Shown here: one piece after another, positions 1 to 6,681 of the stretch | How positions within the stretch are numbered: position 1 is the stretch's first letter | How the letters are laid out: each line of letters opens with the position of its first letter | Assembly: GCA_943324055.2 (NCBI GenBank) | Contig: CALPKD020000069.1 | Span: 1 to 6,875 of the forward strand | From: Chitinophaga pinensis | Lineage (GTDB): Bacteria > Bacteroidota > Bacteroidia > Chitinophagales > Chitinophagaceae | Direction: 5' to 3' | DNA length: 6,875 nt | Notes under the pieces: generated by a model | What the model was told of the DNA's origin: nothing | The model's database searches: none | Seen by the model: the letters and a program-made list of their open reading frames with translations, nothing else | Program-made: the position numbers and the translations under genes

Positions 1-104
1 AAGTAAAAAAAGCCGCTACCTATTTTGATATTAAATTGATTGACCATATAATAGTAAGCACGGAGGGTTACTATAGTTATGCCGAAAACAAACATGACTG
101 GTAA
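1..104 (+). CDS. radC: RadC-family (JAB/MPN domain) protein, C-terminal end only
   Basis: Only the last 33 codons are present; full codons start at base 3 and the TAA stop is at 102-104. The translation contains FDIKLIDHIIVSTEGYYSYAE, which matches the end of the RadC (UPF0758) JAB domain. In that family a 'l-D-I-x-[VL]-L-D-H-I-I-[VI]' strand is followed by a 'Y-x-S-[FY]-A-[ED]' tail a few residues before the stop. The HxHPSG metal-binding motif of the family would lie upstream of the window. RadC proteins are widespread and were historically linked to DNA repair, but their activity is poorly established. The stop abuts the stop of the convergent DUF3467 gene with no spacer, so any terminator of either gene must lie inside the other's coding sequence. 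The identification rests on a short tail, but the match is specific. Confidence 0.82.
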   Translation, partial: VKKAATYFDIKLIDHIIVSTEGYYSYAENKHDW

Positions 105-413
105 TTAAGCTTGTGCCGTGGGACCCCCAAAATTCATGGGTATTTCAACCGGAGACATATCAGCTATATGGCCATTCGCTGCTTCATACCTTTCAATATT
201 CTCAACTAATGCCTTCATAAATCGCTTTGCATGCATTGGCGTAAGTATCACGCGGGACTTTACCTTGCTTTTGGGTGTACCTGGCATAACATTCACAAAA
301 TCGACAACAAATTCAGCATTGCTGTGCGTGATGATAGCTAAATTGGCATAAGCACCTTCTGCAATTTCTTCGCTTATTTCAATATTTAAGGGCTGGTTTG
401 GGTTTTGTTCCAT
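105..413 (-). CDS. DUF3467 domain protein (small conserved protein)
   Basis: This 102-residue protein is essentially a single DUF3467 domain. Family hallmarks are visible in order: G20-x-Y22-x-N24-L with a following I-x-H30, E34-F-V-x-D38-F-V, a P44-G turn, then K50-V-x-S-R54-V-I-L-T-P59, and the helix H61-A-K-R ending in E71-N-I-E-R-Y76-E. The C-terminal IPMNFGGP stretch is typical of Bacteroidota members. There is no signal peptide or membrane segment, so it should be cytoplasmic. No biochemical function is established for the family. In many Bacteroidota it is, as I recall, encoded next to rpoC; here it stands alone, divergent from folD and with its own promoter. The ATG at 413 has no Shine-Dalgarno sequence, as is usual in this phylum. 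The sequence directly shows the reading frame and motifs; any role linked to transcription is inference. Confidence 0.85.
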   Translation of the reverse strand: MEQNPNQPLNIEISEEIAEGAYANLAIITHSNAEFVVDFVNVMPGTPKSKVKSRVILTPMHAKRFMKALVENIERYEAANGHIADMSPVEIPMNFGGPTAQA

Positions 414-429
414 ACAATAGTTTAAGAGA

Positions 430-437
430 CAAAGATA
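430..437 (-). promoter_or_regulatory. Bacteroidota -7 box for the DUF3467 gene
   Basis: The minus strand reads TATCTTTG, an exact match to the Bacteroidota primary-sigma -7 consensus TAnnTTTG. It ends 16 bases before the ATG at 413, which predicts a leader of roughly 10 bases. I see no good -33 TTG at the expected distance. It lies back to back with the folD -7 box, 13 bases away. Confidence 0.6.
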
Positions 438-450
438 ATGGGGAAAAGAC

Positions 451-458
451 TAAATTTG
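451..458 (+). promoter_or_regulatory. Bacteroidota -7 box for folD (leaderless-type position)
   Basis: TAAATTTG is an exact match to the TAnnTTTG consensus. Only four bases separate it from the folD ATG at 463, so transcription would begin at or within a couple of bases of the start codon. The folD start itself is well supported because the protein begins with the usual family N-terminus (M-x-x-L-D-G-K). No clear -33 TTG is present. Confidence 0.6.
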
Positions 459-462
459 CGTT

Positions 463-1335
463 ATGTTAGTATTAGATGGCAAAATTGCTTCCGCAGCAGT
501 AAAAGCGGACCTATTGTTACAAACGCAAGCCCTTAAAGCTGCAGGTAAAAGAACTCCCCATTTGGCTGCTATTTTAGTAGGTACCAACGGCGCGAGTGAA
601 ACCTATGTTGCCAGTAAGGTGAAGAATTGCGAGGAAACTGGTTTTGAATCTTCCTTGTACCGTTTTGAAACAGATGTGCAAGAAGCAATTCTATTGCAAA
701 AAATTGAGGAATTAAATAAGGATCCAAAAGTAGATGGCATTTTAGTGCAATTGCCTTTACCTAAACATATTCAAGAATCTAAAGTCATCGAAGCCATTAA
801 TCCTGCGAAAGATGTGGATGGGTTTCACCCAGTAAATGTGGGCAGATTGGTGCAAGGTTTAAATACTTTTATTCCCGCAACGCCTTATGGCATTATTTTA
901 ATGCTTGAGTATTTTAATATCCCAACAAAAGGAAAAAATGCAGTGGTCATAGGACGCAGTAATATTGTAGGAAGACCAATGAGTATTTTATTAAGTAGTA
1001 ATATTCCACAAGGAAATTGTACCGTTACTTTGTGCCATAGCCATACCAAAAACTTAAAAGAAATTTGCTTAGGCGCAGATATTATTGTTGCAGCATTAGG
1101 TGTTCCAAATTTTTTAACAGGCGACATGATCAAGCCAGGAGCGGTTATTGTAGATGTTGGAATCACAAGAGTGGAAGATGCCACTGCAAAAAAAGGATTT
1201 AGAATTAAAGGAGATGTGAATTATGCAGAAGCTTGTGAAAAAGCATCAGCAATCACTCCTGTACCTGGTGGCGTTGGATTGATGACCATTGCAGGTTTAT
1301 TAAAAAACACAATGAAAGCCTACCAAGGACTTTAA
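463..1335 (+). CDS. folD: Bifunctional methylene-THF dehydrogenase / methenyl-THF cyclohydrolase
   Basis: FolD interconverts 5,10-methylene-THF, 5,10-methenyl-THF and 10-formyl-THF in the cytoplasm, supplying formyl groups for purines and initiator tRNA. The 290-residue length is normal. The N-terminal catalytic domain (about 1-140) begins with the usual L-D-G-K and carries Y48-V-A-S-K52-V-K. K52, Q96 in VQLPLP and D119 in KDVDGF line up with E. coli K54, Q98 and D121, the catalytic lysine and folate-site residues. The NAD(P)-binding half shows [12 protein letters not shown] (161-172), CHSHT (191-195), ADIIVAALG (205-213) and the signature [10 protein letters not shown] (266-275). The start is fixed by the family N-terminus and by the -7 box just upstream. 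It is the first gene of a co-directional run, with queE following after 21 bases. Nothing is missing; this is a confident assignment. Confidence 0.97.
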   Translation: MLVLDGKIASAAVKADLLLQTQALKAAGKRTPHLAAILVGTNGASETYVASKVKNCEETGFESSLYRFETDVQEAILLQKIEELNKDPKVDGILVQLPLPKHIQESKVIEAINPAKDVDGFHPVNVGRLVQGLNTFIPATPYGIILMLEYFNIPTKGKNAVVIGRSNIVGRPMSILLSSNIPQGNCTVTLCHSHTKNLKEICLGADIIVAALGVPNFLTGDMIKPGAVIVDVGITRVEDATAKKGFRIKGDVNYAEACEKASAITPVPGGVGLMTIAGLLKNTMKAYQGL

Positions 1336-1356
1336 TACATAGCACAAATTATTCAA

Positions 1357-1965
1357 GTGGAACTAACTACACAATACCCGGTAATGGAAATGTTTTATTC
1401 TTTGCAAGGTGAAGGATATCACCAAGGTAAAGCAGCATTTTTTATTCGACTCGCAGGCTGCGATGTGGGCTGTGTTTGGTGTGATGTAAAAGATAGCTGG
1501 GATGCGACCAAGCATCCAATTGTATCAACCGAAGAAATTGTGAAAAGTGCATTGGCTCATCCGGGACGCCTTGCGATTATAACTGGTGGCGAACCTACCT
1601 TACATGACTTAACACATTTGACTGCTGAACTAGAAGCAGCAGGTTTTGAAACCAATATTGAAACATCAGGGTCAAGCCCTTTGACGGGCGACTGGGATTG
1701 GGTATGCGTTTCACCCAAAAAGTTTAAAGCACCCCTTCCTGAAAATTTACAATACGCATCGGAATTAAAAGTGGTCATTTTTAATGCACACGATTTTGAA
1801 TGGGCCGAAACCTATGCAAAACAAGTGCCTCCTTATTGCAAATTATATCTTCAACCAGAGTGGGATAAGTCAGCACAAATAACGCCACTTGTAATTGAAT
1901 ATATTAAAGCAAACCCTAAATGGGAACTAAGTGCTCAATTGCACAAGTATATTCAAGTTCCTTAA
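1357..1965 (+). CDS. queE: 7-carboxy-7-deazaguanine synthase (radical SAM)
   Basis: QueE converts 6-carboxy-tetrahydropterin to 7-carboxy-7-deazaguanine, a step toward preQ0 and queuosine tRNA modification. The 202 residues show the substrate-side motif SLQGEGYHQG (15-24), the [4Fe-4S] cluster cysteines C35-x3-C39-x2-C42, the SAM-binding ITGGEP (75-80), NIETSG (100-105), CVSPKK (117-122), ELKVV (136-140) and a C-terminal LSAQLHKYIQVP. The last of these corresponds to the usual 'QTHK' ending, here with L in place of T. I chose the GTG at 1357 over the ATG at 1384 because residues upstream of the ATG (YPVME) resemble the N-termini of relatives. No Shine-Dalgarno sequence is visible. The gene lies 21 bases after folD and is probably co-transcribed. 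No queC, queD or queF is in the window, so the pathway must be completed elsewhere. An alternative is another small radical SAM enzyme, but the motif set fits QueE well. Confidence 0.93.
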   Translation: MELTTQYPVMEMFYSLQGEGYHQGKAAFFIRLAGCDVGCVWCDVKDSWDATKHPIVSTEEIVKSALAHPGRLAIITGGEPTLHDLTHLTAELEAAGFETNIETSGSSPLTGDWDWVCVSPKKFKAPLPENLQYASELKVVIFNAHDFEWAETYAKQVPPYCKLYLQPEWDKSAQITPLVIEYIKANPKWELSAQLHKYIQVP

Positions 1966-1998
1966 TGCTTATATTTACAGTAACCTTATTATAGCACT

Positions 1999-3897
1999 AT
2001 GTCCTATAGGCTTACCTTATTCGCAGTGATTACTTTTTGCTTATTGGTCAACAACGCAGCCGCGCAAAACGATACCAAGGGAGCTAAAACATTGTATGAC
2101 CAGGCCATTGGTATTTTAGATACCGGGCGCAATGCTAGCAGCGAAGCGATTGAATTACTACAAGCTGCTATTCAAAAGGATACCAATTTTATAGTAGCTT
2201 ATCAAGTGTTGTTTCAACTACAAATGGAATTGAAGCATTACAACAATGCAATAGCTATTTATAATCGTGCGTCAAAAGTGGCCCCTGCAGCTTTTGAGCC
2301 TTATATTGTAAAGTATGCCAACGCGCAAGCGAGTGTTGGTAATTATCAAATTGCAAATGAAATAATAAATAGTTTATTGGCGAGTGGCAATACGCCAGGC
2401 TATTTATTAAAGGGTGCTAACGATTTGCAAAAAATTTGTGCATTTGCATTAGCTCAACCAGCAGATGCCGTTGTTAAAGTAACCAATGCAGGCGATAGTG
2501 TAAATAGCAGTGCTGCCGAATATTTTCCGACGGTCACCATTCAGGATAGTTTGTTTTTATTTATGCGTCGCAATAATTGGAAGCGAGAGGATTTTTATTA
2601 CAGCATCATCACGCCCAATGGCTTTACAAAAGCGCAACCCTTATCGGACAGTTTAAATTTTGCGGATAAAAAAGGGAGTCCTAGTTTGTCGGCCGATTTG
2701 CAAACTTTGTATTTTTCGGCAGACTATGCTGAGCAAGGGTATGGTCGTTATGACATTTACAAAGTCACTAAAACGAAAACGGGTTGGTCTTTGCCAAAAA
2801 ACTTAGGTCGCAATATTAATACTGATTTTTGGGAAAGTGCTCCGAGTATCTCACCGGATGGACAAGCACTTTATTTTTGCAGCAATGTGCCAGGAGGTTA
2901 CGGAGGAATTGATTTGTATGTTTCCTATAAAAACGAAAAAGGTGGATGGGACGAAGCTATCAACTTAGGTCCAAGTATCAATACTGCAGGAGATGAGCAA
3001 ACACCCTTTATACATGCCGACAATAAAAGCTTATACTTTGCATCAAGCGGATGGCCCGGTTATGGAGGCTCTGATTTATTTGTTGCGCGAAAAAAAATAG
3101 ATGGTTCATGGACCAAGCCATTAAACTTGGGTTACCCAATCAACACCTTTGACAATGAAGGCAGTATTGCAGTTGCGGGAGATGGCTATGAAGGCTATAT
3201 AGCAAGCGATAGAGCTGATAGCAGAGGAGGCCTTGATATTTATAAAGTGGTATTATCCCCTGCTACCCGAGCCAATAAAACAATTTACTTTAATGGCTTT
3301 ATTGCAGATGCTGCCACTAAAAAACCATTAACTGGTATTGTAAATTTAGTAGACCCCTTGGATGCAGAAAACTTTATGCAAGTGAACGTGGACAGCTCGG
3401 GACTATTTGTTTTAGCGCTTCCATTTTTTGATAGTTTAGGCATTAAAGTGAATAGTATAAATCACGCCTATGCAAGCATGTTAATTTCATTAGATAGTTT
3501 AGCTAAGATGTCGGGCACTACTTTTAATTTTTATCTTTCAGCAATTGAAAAACAATATTCAAAGAATTTCGACAACGTATTTTTTGATGTAAATACTGCA
3601 TTGTTAAAGAAAAGCTCCAGTGTAGAATTAGATGCACTTACCGACTACTTAATAGCTACTCCAAATGCCAATATATTAATTGAAGGACATACTGATAATA
3701 CAGGAGTGAACGCTTTTAATTTAGCCTTATCTACTGCACGGGCGCAGTCTATTGCCGCCTATTTAATGGCCAATGGAATTGCAAAATCACGCATTAGTAC
3801 TAAGGGTTACGGCTCGGCTAAGCCAATTGCAGACAATGGCACTGAGTTAGGGCGTGCCAAAAACAGACGCACTAGTTTTACCATTACCATTCAGTAA
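1999..3897 (+). CDS. PorE-like envelope protein: TPR, PD40 propeller, CRD, OmpA C-terminal domain
   Basis: This is a 632-residue exported protein. Residues 1-22 form a signal peptide with a hydrophobic core and an A-A-A|Q cleavage site. The single early cysteine (C14, preceded by I-T-F) does not fit a lipobox. Residues about 27-150 are TPR-like helices. Residues 171-417 hold five PD40/WD40-like blades, each a strand such as APSISPDGQALYF (281-293) followed by a G-x-D-[LI]-[YF] turn (YDIYK 251, IDLYV 304, SDLFV 358, LDIYK 412). Residues about 428-515 look like a carboxypeptidase-regulatory-like beta sandwich. Residues 523-632 are an OmpA C-terminal peptidoglycan-binding domain, with H564-T-D566-N-x-G569, R581-A and K621-N-R-R. 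D566 and R581 have the spacing of the diaminopimelate-binding pair. The domain order is that of PorE (PG1058) of the Porphyromonas type IX secretion system. Bacteroidota carry several paralogues of this type, so the exact role is inferred. It lies 33 bases after queE. Confidence 0.85.
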   Translation: MSYRLTLFAVITFCLLVNNAAAQNDTKGAKTLYDQAIGILDTGRNASSEAIELLQAAIQKDTNFIVAYQVLFQLQMELKHYNNAIAIYNRASKVAPAAFEPYIVKYANAQASVGNYQIANEIINSLLASGNTPGYLLKGANDLQKICAFALAQPADAVVKVTNAGDSVNSSAAEYFPTVTIQDSLFLFMRRNNWKREDFYYSIITPNGFTKAQPLSDSLNFADKKGSPSLSADLQTLYFSADYAEQGYGRYDIYKVTKTKTGWSLPKNLGRNINTDFWESAPSISPDGQALYFCSNVPGGYGGIDLYVSYKNEKGGWDEAINLGPSINTAGDEQTPFIHADNKSLYFASSGWPGYGGSDLFVARKKIDGSWTKPLNLGYPINTFDNEGSIAVAGDGYEGYIASDRADSRGGLDIYKVVLSPATRANKTIYFNGFIADAATKKPLTGIVNLVDPLDAENFMQVNVDSSGLFVLALPFFDSLGIKVNSINHAYASMLISLDSLAKMSGTTFNFYLSAIEKQYSKNFDNVFFDVNTALLKKSSSVELDALTDYLIATPNANILIEGHTDNTGVNAFNLALSTARAQSIAAYLMANGIAKSRISTKGYGSAKPIADNGTELGRAKNRRTSFTITIQ

Positions 3898-3972
3898 TTC
3901 AAATACCCAATCGGATTTATTTTAGGTATAAATACGTTCTAATTTATTCCTTCTTTTTCAGATGTTCGTTGA

Positions 3973-5082
3973 ATGACCAATGAACTTTTATACACCATTG
4001 CATTTACGTTGTTACAGGGATTTAATGATGCGCAACGAAAACAAATATTACTCGCTTATGGATCGGCTACAGATTTATTTATGGAGCGAAAAAAAGGGCA
4101 GGAAGCATTTTCATCTTTTAATCTTTTACATAAAAATATTTTAATGGGTGCTTGGCCTTTGGCCCAAGCCGAAGCTGAAATTTTATTTATGAATAAGCAT
4201 GACATTCGTGGCTTTTCGGTGATTGATCCAAAATATCCAGATCGTTTGGTACATATCGACGATGCACCAACGCTACTATTTACTAAAGGCTATACCCATT
4301 TTAATTTGCCACAATTGATTAGTATCGTGGGTTCTAGGCAACATACCATTCAGGTGAACCGAGTCCTACAAGAATTATTAGAAGGACTCGCCCATTTAAA
4401 AATTGGCGTAATAAGCGGGATGGCAATGGGTGTAGATGGGATTGCACATCAGAGTAGTTTGTTGCAAAAAATTCCAACCTGGGGCGTACTTGCCCATGGA
4501 TTGGACCAGATATATCCATCACAACATCGGCGATTGGCCATTCAAATGCTTGATGGTGGCGGGCTCCTTACCGAGTTTAGGAAAGGCACCATCCCACTTC
4601 CATTTTGTTTTCCAAAACGAAATCGTATTGTTGCCGGCATGAGCGATATTACCCTAGTGGTGGAAACCGATTTAAAAGGTGGCAGTATGATTACTGCTAA
4701 TTTAGCAAGCGGTTATCAGCGAGAAGTATTTGCCGTCCCCGGTAAAATTCATGACGCTAAAAGTTCAGGTTGTTTACATTTAATTAAAATTGAAAAAGCA
4801 AACATTTACCACGACCCAATCCACTTTTTAGAAATGATGAGCTGGCCCTTACCAAATCAGCCAGAGGCAAGTCTCCATTCAGCATCAATACAAACACAAT
4901 TGATACTGGATCCGGTCGAACAGTCCATCCTAACCATAATACAGGAGCAAGGCCCCATTCATAGGGACCAGGTTTCCAAGGCTTTAAACATGCATTCTAG
5001 TGAACTTTCGGGCCATTTGCTTGATCTTGAATTAGGCGGTTATATTCATTTACAAGCAGGCAACATGTATATAACCTTGTAA
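3973..5082 (+). CDS. dprA: DNA-processing protein DprA (Smf)
   Basis: DprA binds incoming single-stranded DNA and loads RecA during natural transformation. The 369-residue length is typical for Bacteroidota. Residues 1-75 form an N-terminal helical (SAM-like) region. The Rossmann-fold core (about 80-290) shows S117-I-V-G-S-R122, SGMAMGVDGIAH (148-159), GLDQIYPSQH (176-185), GGLLTEF (196-202), FPKRNRIVAGMSD (213-225), VVET-x-L-K-GGSMITA (229-242) and FAVPG (253-257). Residues about 311-369 are the C-terminal winged-helix domain (DprA_WH). One departure from family expectation is GCLHLI (266-271), where relatives have asparagine at residue 268. The ATG start fits the family N-terminus and overlaps the stop of a four-codon ORF (3962-3976). 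It lies 75 bases after the PorE-like gene with no clear promoter or terminator between. No other competence gene is present here; DprA also occurs in bacteria without known competence. Confidence 0.96.
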   Translation: MTNELLYTIAFTLLQGFNDAQRKQILLAYGSATDLFMERKKGQEAFSSFNLLHKNILMGAWPLAQAEAEILFMNKHDIRGFSVIDPKYPDRLVHIDDAPTLLFTKGYTHFNLPQLISIVGSRQHTIQVNRVLQELLEGLAHLKIGVISGMAMGVDGIAHQSSLLQKIPTWGVLAHGLDQIYPSQHRRLAIQMLDGGGLLTEFRKGTIPLPFCFPKRNRIVAGMSDITLVVETDLKGGSMITANLASGYQREVFAVPGKIHDAKSSGCLHLIKIEKANIYHDPIHFLEMMSWPLPNQPEASLHSASIQTQLILDPVEQSILTIIQEQGPIHRDQVSKALNMHSSELSGHLLDLELGGYIHLQAGNMYITL

Positions 5083-5124
5083 ATCAGGCTAAAAAAAGGA
5101 TTTTTTCTAAATAACCCAAGGCCC

Positions 5125-5132
5125 TATCTTTG
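5125..5132 (+). promoter_or_regulatory. Bacteroidota -7 box for guaB (leaderless-type position)
   Basis: TATCTTTG exactly matches TAnnTTTG and ends three bases before the guaB ATG at 5136. It predicts initiation at or next to the start codon. An A-tract (5091-5097) and a T-tract (5101-5106) lie 20-35 bases upstream of the box, where -33 or UP-like contacts would be expected, but there is no TTG there. The box argues that guaB is transcribed independently of dprA. Confidence 0.6.
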
Positions 5133-5135
5133 CCT

Positions 5136-6620
5136 ATGGCAACAAGAAATTCTACAAACACTCCCCGCATTTTTGGACAAGGCTTAACTTTTGATGACGT
5201 ATTGTTAATGCCCGCTTACTCTGAAATATTACCATCAGACGTAATTATCCATTCACATCTTACTAAAAACATTGTACTAAACGCCCCTATCCTATCTTCA
5301 GCAATGGACACAGTTACCGAAGCGAACCTTGCAATTGCATTGGCACGTGAAGGTGGCATCGGGATTTTACACAAAAACATGAGTATCGAGCGTCAAGCCG
5401 AACAAGTGCGTAAAGTAAAACGTAGCGAGAGTGGAATGATTGTAGATCCAATCACGTTAGAAGTGAATGCAACTATTGGTGATGCATTAAACCTAATGAG
5501 AGAAAATAAAATTGGTGGTATTCCAATTGTAGATAAAGGAAATAAACTTGTCGGCATTTTAACCAATCGTGATTTACGTTTTGAGACAGACCGTAAACGC
5601 AAAGTGAGTGAAGTAATGACTAAAGAAAATTTAATCATTGCCCCAGAAGGAACCGATTTAAAAAAAGCAGAAAAAATTCTTCGTCAATACAAAATTGAAA
5701 AATTACCTGTTGTAAGTAAACAAGGTGTATTGATTGGATTAATCACCTATAGAGATATTTTACAATTAAGTGCATTCCCAAATGCAGTGAAAGATAAAAT
5801 TGGTCGCCTATTAGTAGGTGCTGCATTAGGCATCACTAAAGATTTAATAGAGCGTGCTGCAGCATTACAAAGTGTTGGAGTAGATATCGTTTCATTAGAT
5901 AGCGCACATGGTCATAGCAAGGGTGTAATTGAAGCCTTAAAATTATTAAAAAAGACATACAAGAACTTGCCAGTTATTGCTGGTAACGTTGCCACAGGAG
6001 CGGGCGCATTGGCACTTGTAAATGCGGGAGCTGATGCCGTTAAAGTAGGTATTGGACCTGGTTCAATTTGTACTACGCGTATTGTTGCAGGTGCTGGAGT
6101 TCCACAATTAACAGCGATCATGGAAGCTGCCAAAGCATTAAAAGGAAAAAATATTCCAATTATTGCAGACGGCGGAATTCGCTATACCGGTGATATGGTA
6201 AAAGCATTAGCAGCAGGCGCAAATTGCGTTATGATGGGTAGCATATTTGCAGGCACAGAAGAAAGTCCTGGCGAAACTATTATATACGAAGGACGTAAGT
6301 TTAAAGGATATCGTGGCATGGGAAGCATTGGTGCCATGAACCAAGGCAGTGGTGATCGTTACTTTCAGGAGAACACTTCTGATTCAAAGAAATTTGTACC
6401 AGAAGGAATCGAAGGTCGTGTTGCCTACAAAGGCACTTTAAGTGAAATTGTTTACCAATATGTTGGTGGATTAAAAGCAGGTATGGGCTATTGCGGCGCT
6501 AAGACTGTGAAAGATTTACAAAAAGCAACTTTTGTTCAAATCACGAATGCGGGCATGAGAGAAAGTCACACCCACGATATTGATATTACAAAGGAAGCAC
6601 CTAACTATAGTAGAAAATAA
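5136..6620 (+). CDS. guaB: Inosine-5'-monophosphate dehydrogenase
   Basis: GuaB oxidises IMP to XMP with NAD+, the committed step of guanine nucleotide synthesis. Counting from the ATG at 5136 the protein is 494 residues, normal for the CBS-containing class. The (beta/alpha)8 barrel begins with [14 protein letters not shown] (16-29) and SSAMDTVTE (54-62). Two CBS domains are inserted at about 101-150 and 160-212 (the IGGIPIVD and IEKLPVV strands). The barrel resumes with DSAHGHS (255-261), GNVATG (283-288) and the catalytic loop GPGSICTTR (307-315), with the nucleophile C312. IADGGI (343-348) and YRGMGS (392-397) follow. The flap holds the R408-Y409 pair (DRYFQ) and [11 protein letters not shown] (423-433). 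The C-terminus ESHTHDI...KEAPNY is canonical. A TTG at 5130 would add two residues but lies inside the -7 box, so I prefer the ATG. A strong hairpin follows the stop. Confidence 0.97.
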   Translation: MATRNSTNTPRIFGQGLTFDDVLLMPAYSEILPSDVIIHSHLTKNIVLNAPILSSAMDTVTEANLAIALAREGGIGILHKNMSIERQAEQVRKVKRSESGMIVDPITLEVNATIGDALNLMRENKIGGIPIVDKGNKLVGILTNRDLRFETDRKRKVSEVMTKENLIIAPEGTDLKKAEKILRQYKIEKLPVVSKQGVLIGLITYRDILQLSAFPNAVKDKIGRLLVGAALGITKDLIERAAALQSVGVDIVSLDSAHGHSKGVIEALKLLKKTYKNLPVIAGNVATGAGALALVNAGADAVKVGIGPGSICTTRIVAGAGVPQLTAIMEAAKALKGKNIPIIADGGIRYTGDMVKALAAGANCVMMGSIFAGTEESPGETIIYEGRKFKGYRGMGSIGAMNQGSGDRYFQENTSDSKKFVPEGIEGRVAYKGTLSEIVYQYVGGLKAGMGYCGAKTVKDLQKATFVQITNAGMRESHTHDIDITKEAPNYSRK

Positions 6621-6628
6621 TTAACTGT

Positions 6629-6663
6629 TTCTTGCCGCTAGTAATAAATACTAGTGGCAAGAA
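6629..6663. terminator. 15-bp hairpin after guaB, probable transcription terminator
   Basis: The arms TTCTTGCCGCTAGTA (6629-6643) and TACTAGTGGCAAGAA (6649-6663) pair over 15 bp with one G-U wobble, around the 5-base loop ATAAA. It starts 8 bases after the guaB stop and ends 18 bases before the next gene. There is no uninterrupted T-run directly after the stem, only a T-rich stretch at 6672-6683. It may therefore be an imperfect intrinsic terminator or an mRNA 3'-end stabiliser. Confidence 0.55.
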
Positions 6664-6681
6664 CTAAGCAATATTTCCATT

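Noticed and set aside
4..12. GCGGC followed by seven Ts on the minus strand, resembling the end of an intrinsic terminator
   Set aside because: There is no complementary GCCGC arm upstream on that strand, and the stretch is radC coding sequence.
51..74. Short inverted repeat ATAGTAA ... TTACTAT as a terminator for the DUF3467 gene
   Set aside because: It is only 7 AT-rich base pairs with a 10-base loop and lies within codons of the radC tail, so chance and coding constraint explain it.
118..351. 77-residue open frame on the + strand
   Set aside because: It is the antisense shadow of the DUF3467 gene, whose own translation carries clear family motifs.
885..1184. 99-residue minus-strand open frame inside folD, with similar ones inside queE, dprA and guaB
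   Set aside because: The translations are low-complexity with no recognisable motif and sit opposite strongly conserved coding sequence.
1970..1977. TATATTTA as a promoter -7 box for the PorE-like gene
   Set aside because: It misses the final G of TAnnTTTG and has no TTG at the right distance upstream; it remains possible but is not supported.
3918..3925. TATTTTAG as a promoter -7 box for dprA
   Set aside because: It has one mismatch in the TTTG half, no -33 element, and lies 47 bases from the start in a generally AT-rich gap.
5091..5106. A-tract, GGA, T-tract after dprA as a terminator hairpin
   Set aside because: The stem would be six A-U pairs with a three-base loop and no G-C pairs, too weak to terminate; an upstream promoter tract is more plausible.
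5130..5135. TTG at 5130 as the guaB start, adding two residues
   Set aside because: It lies inside the -7 box, and the ATG at 5136 gives a normal IMPDH N-terminus.
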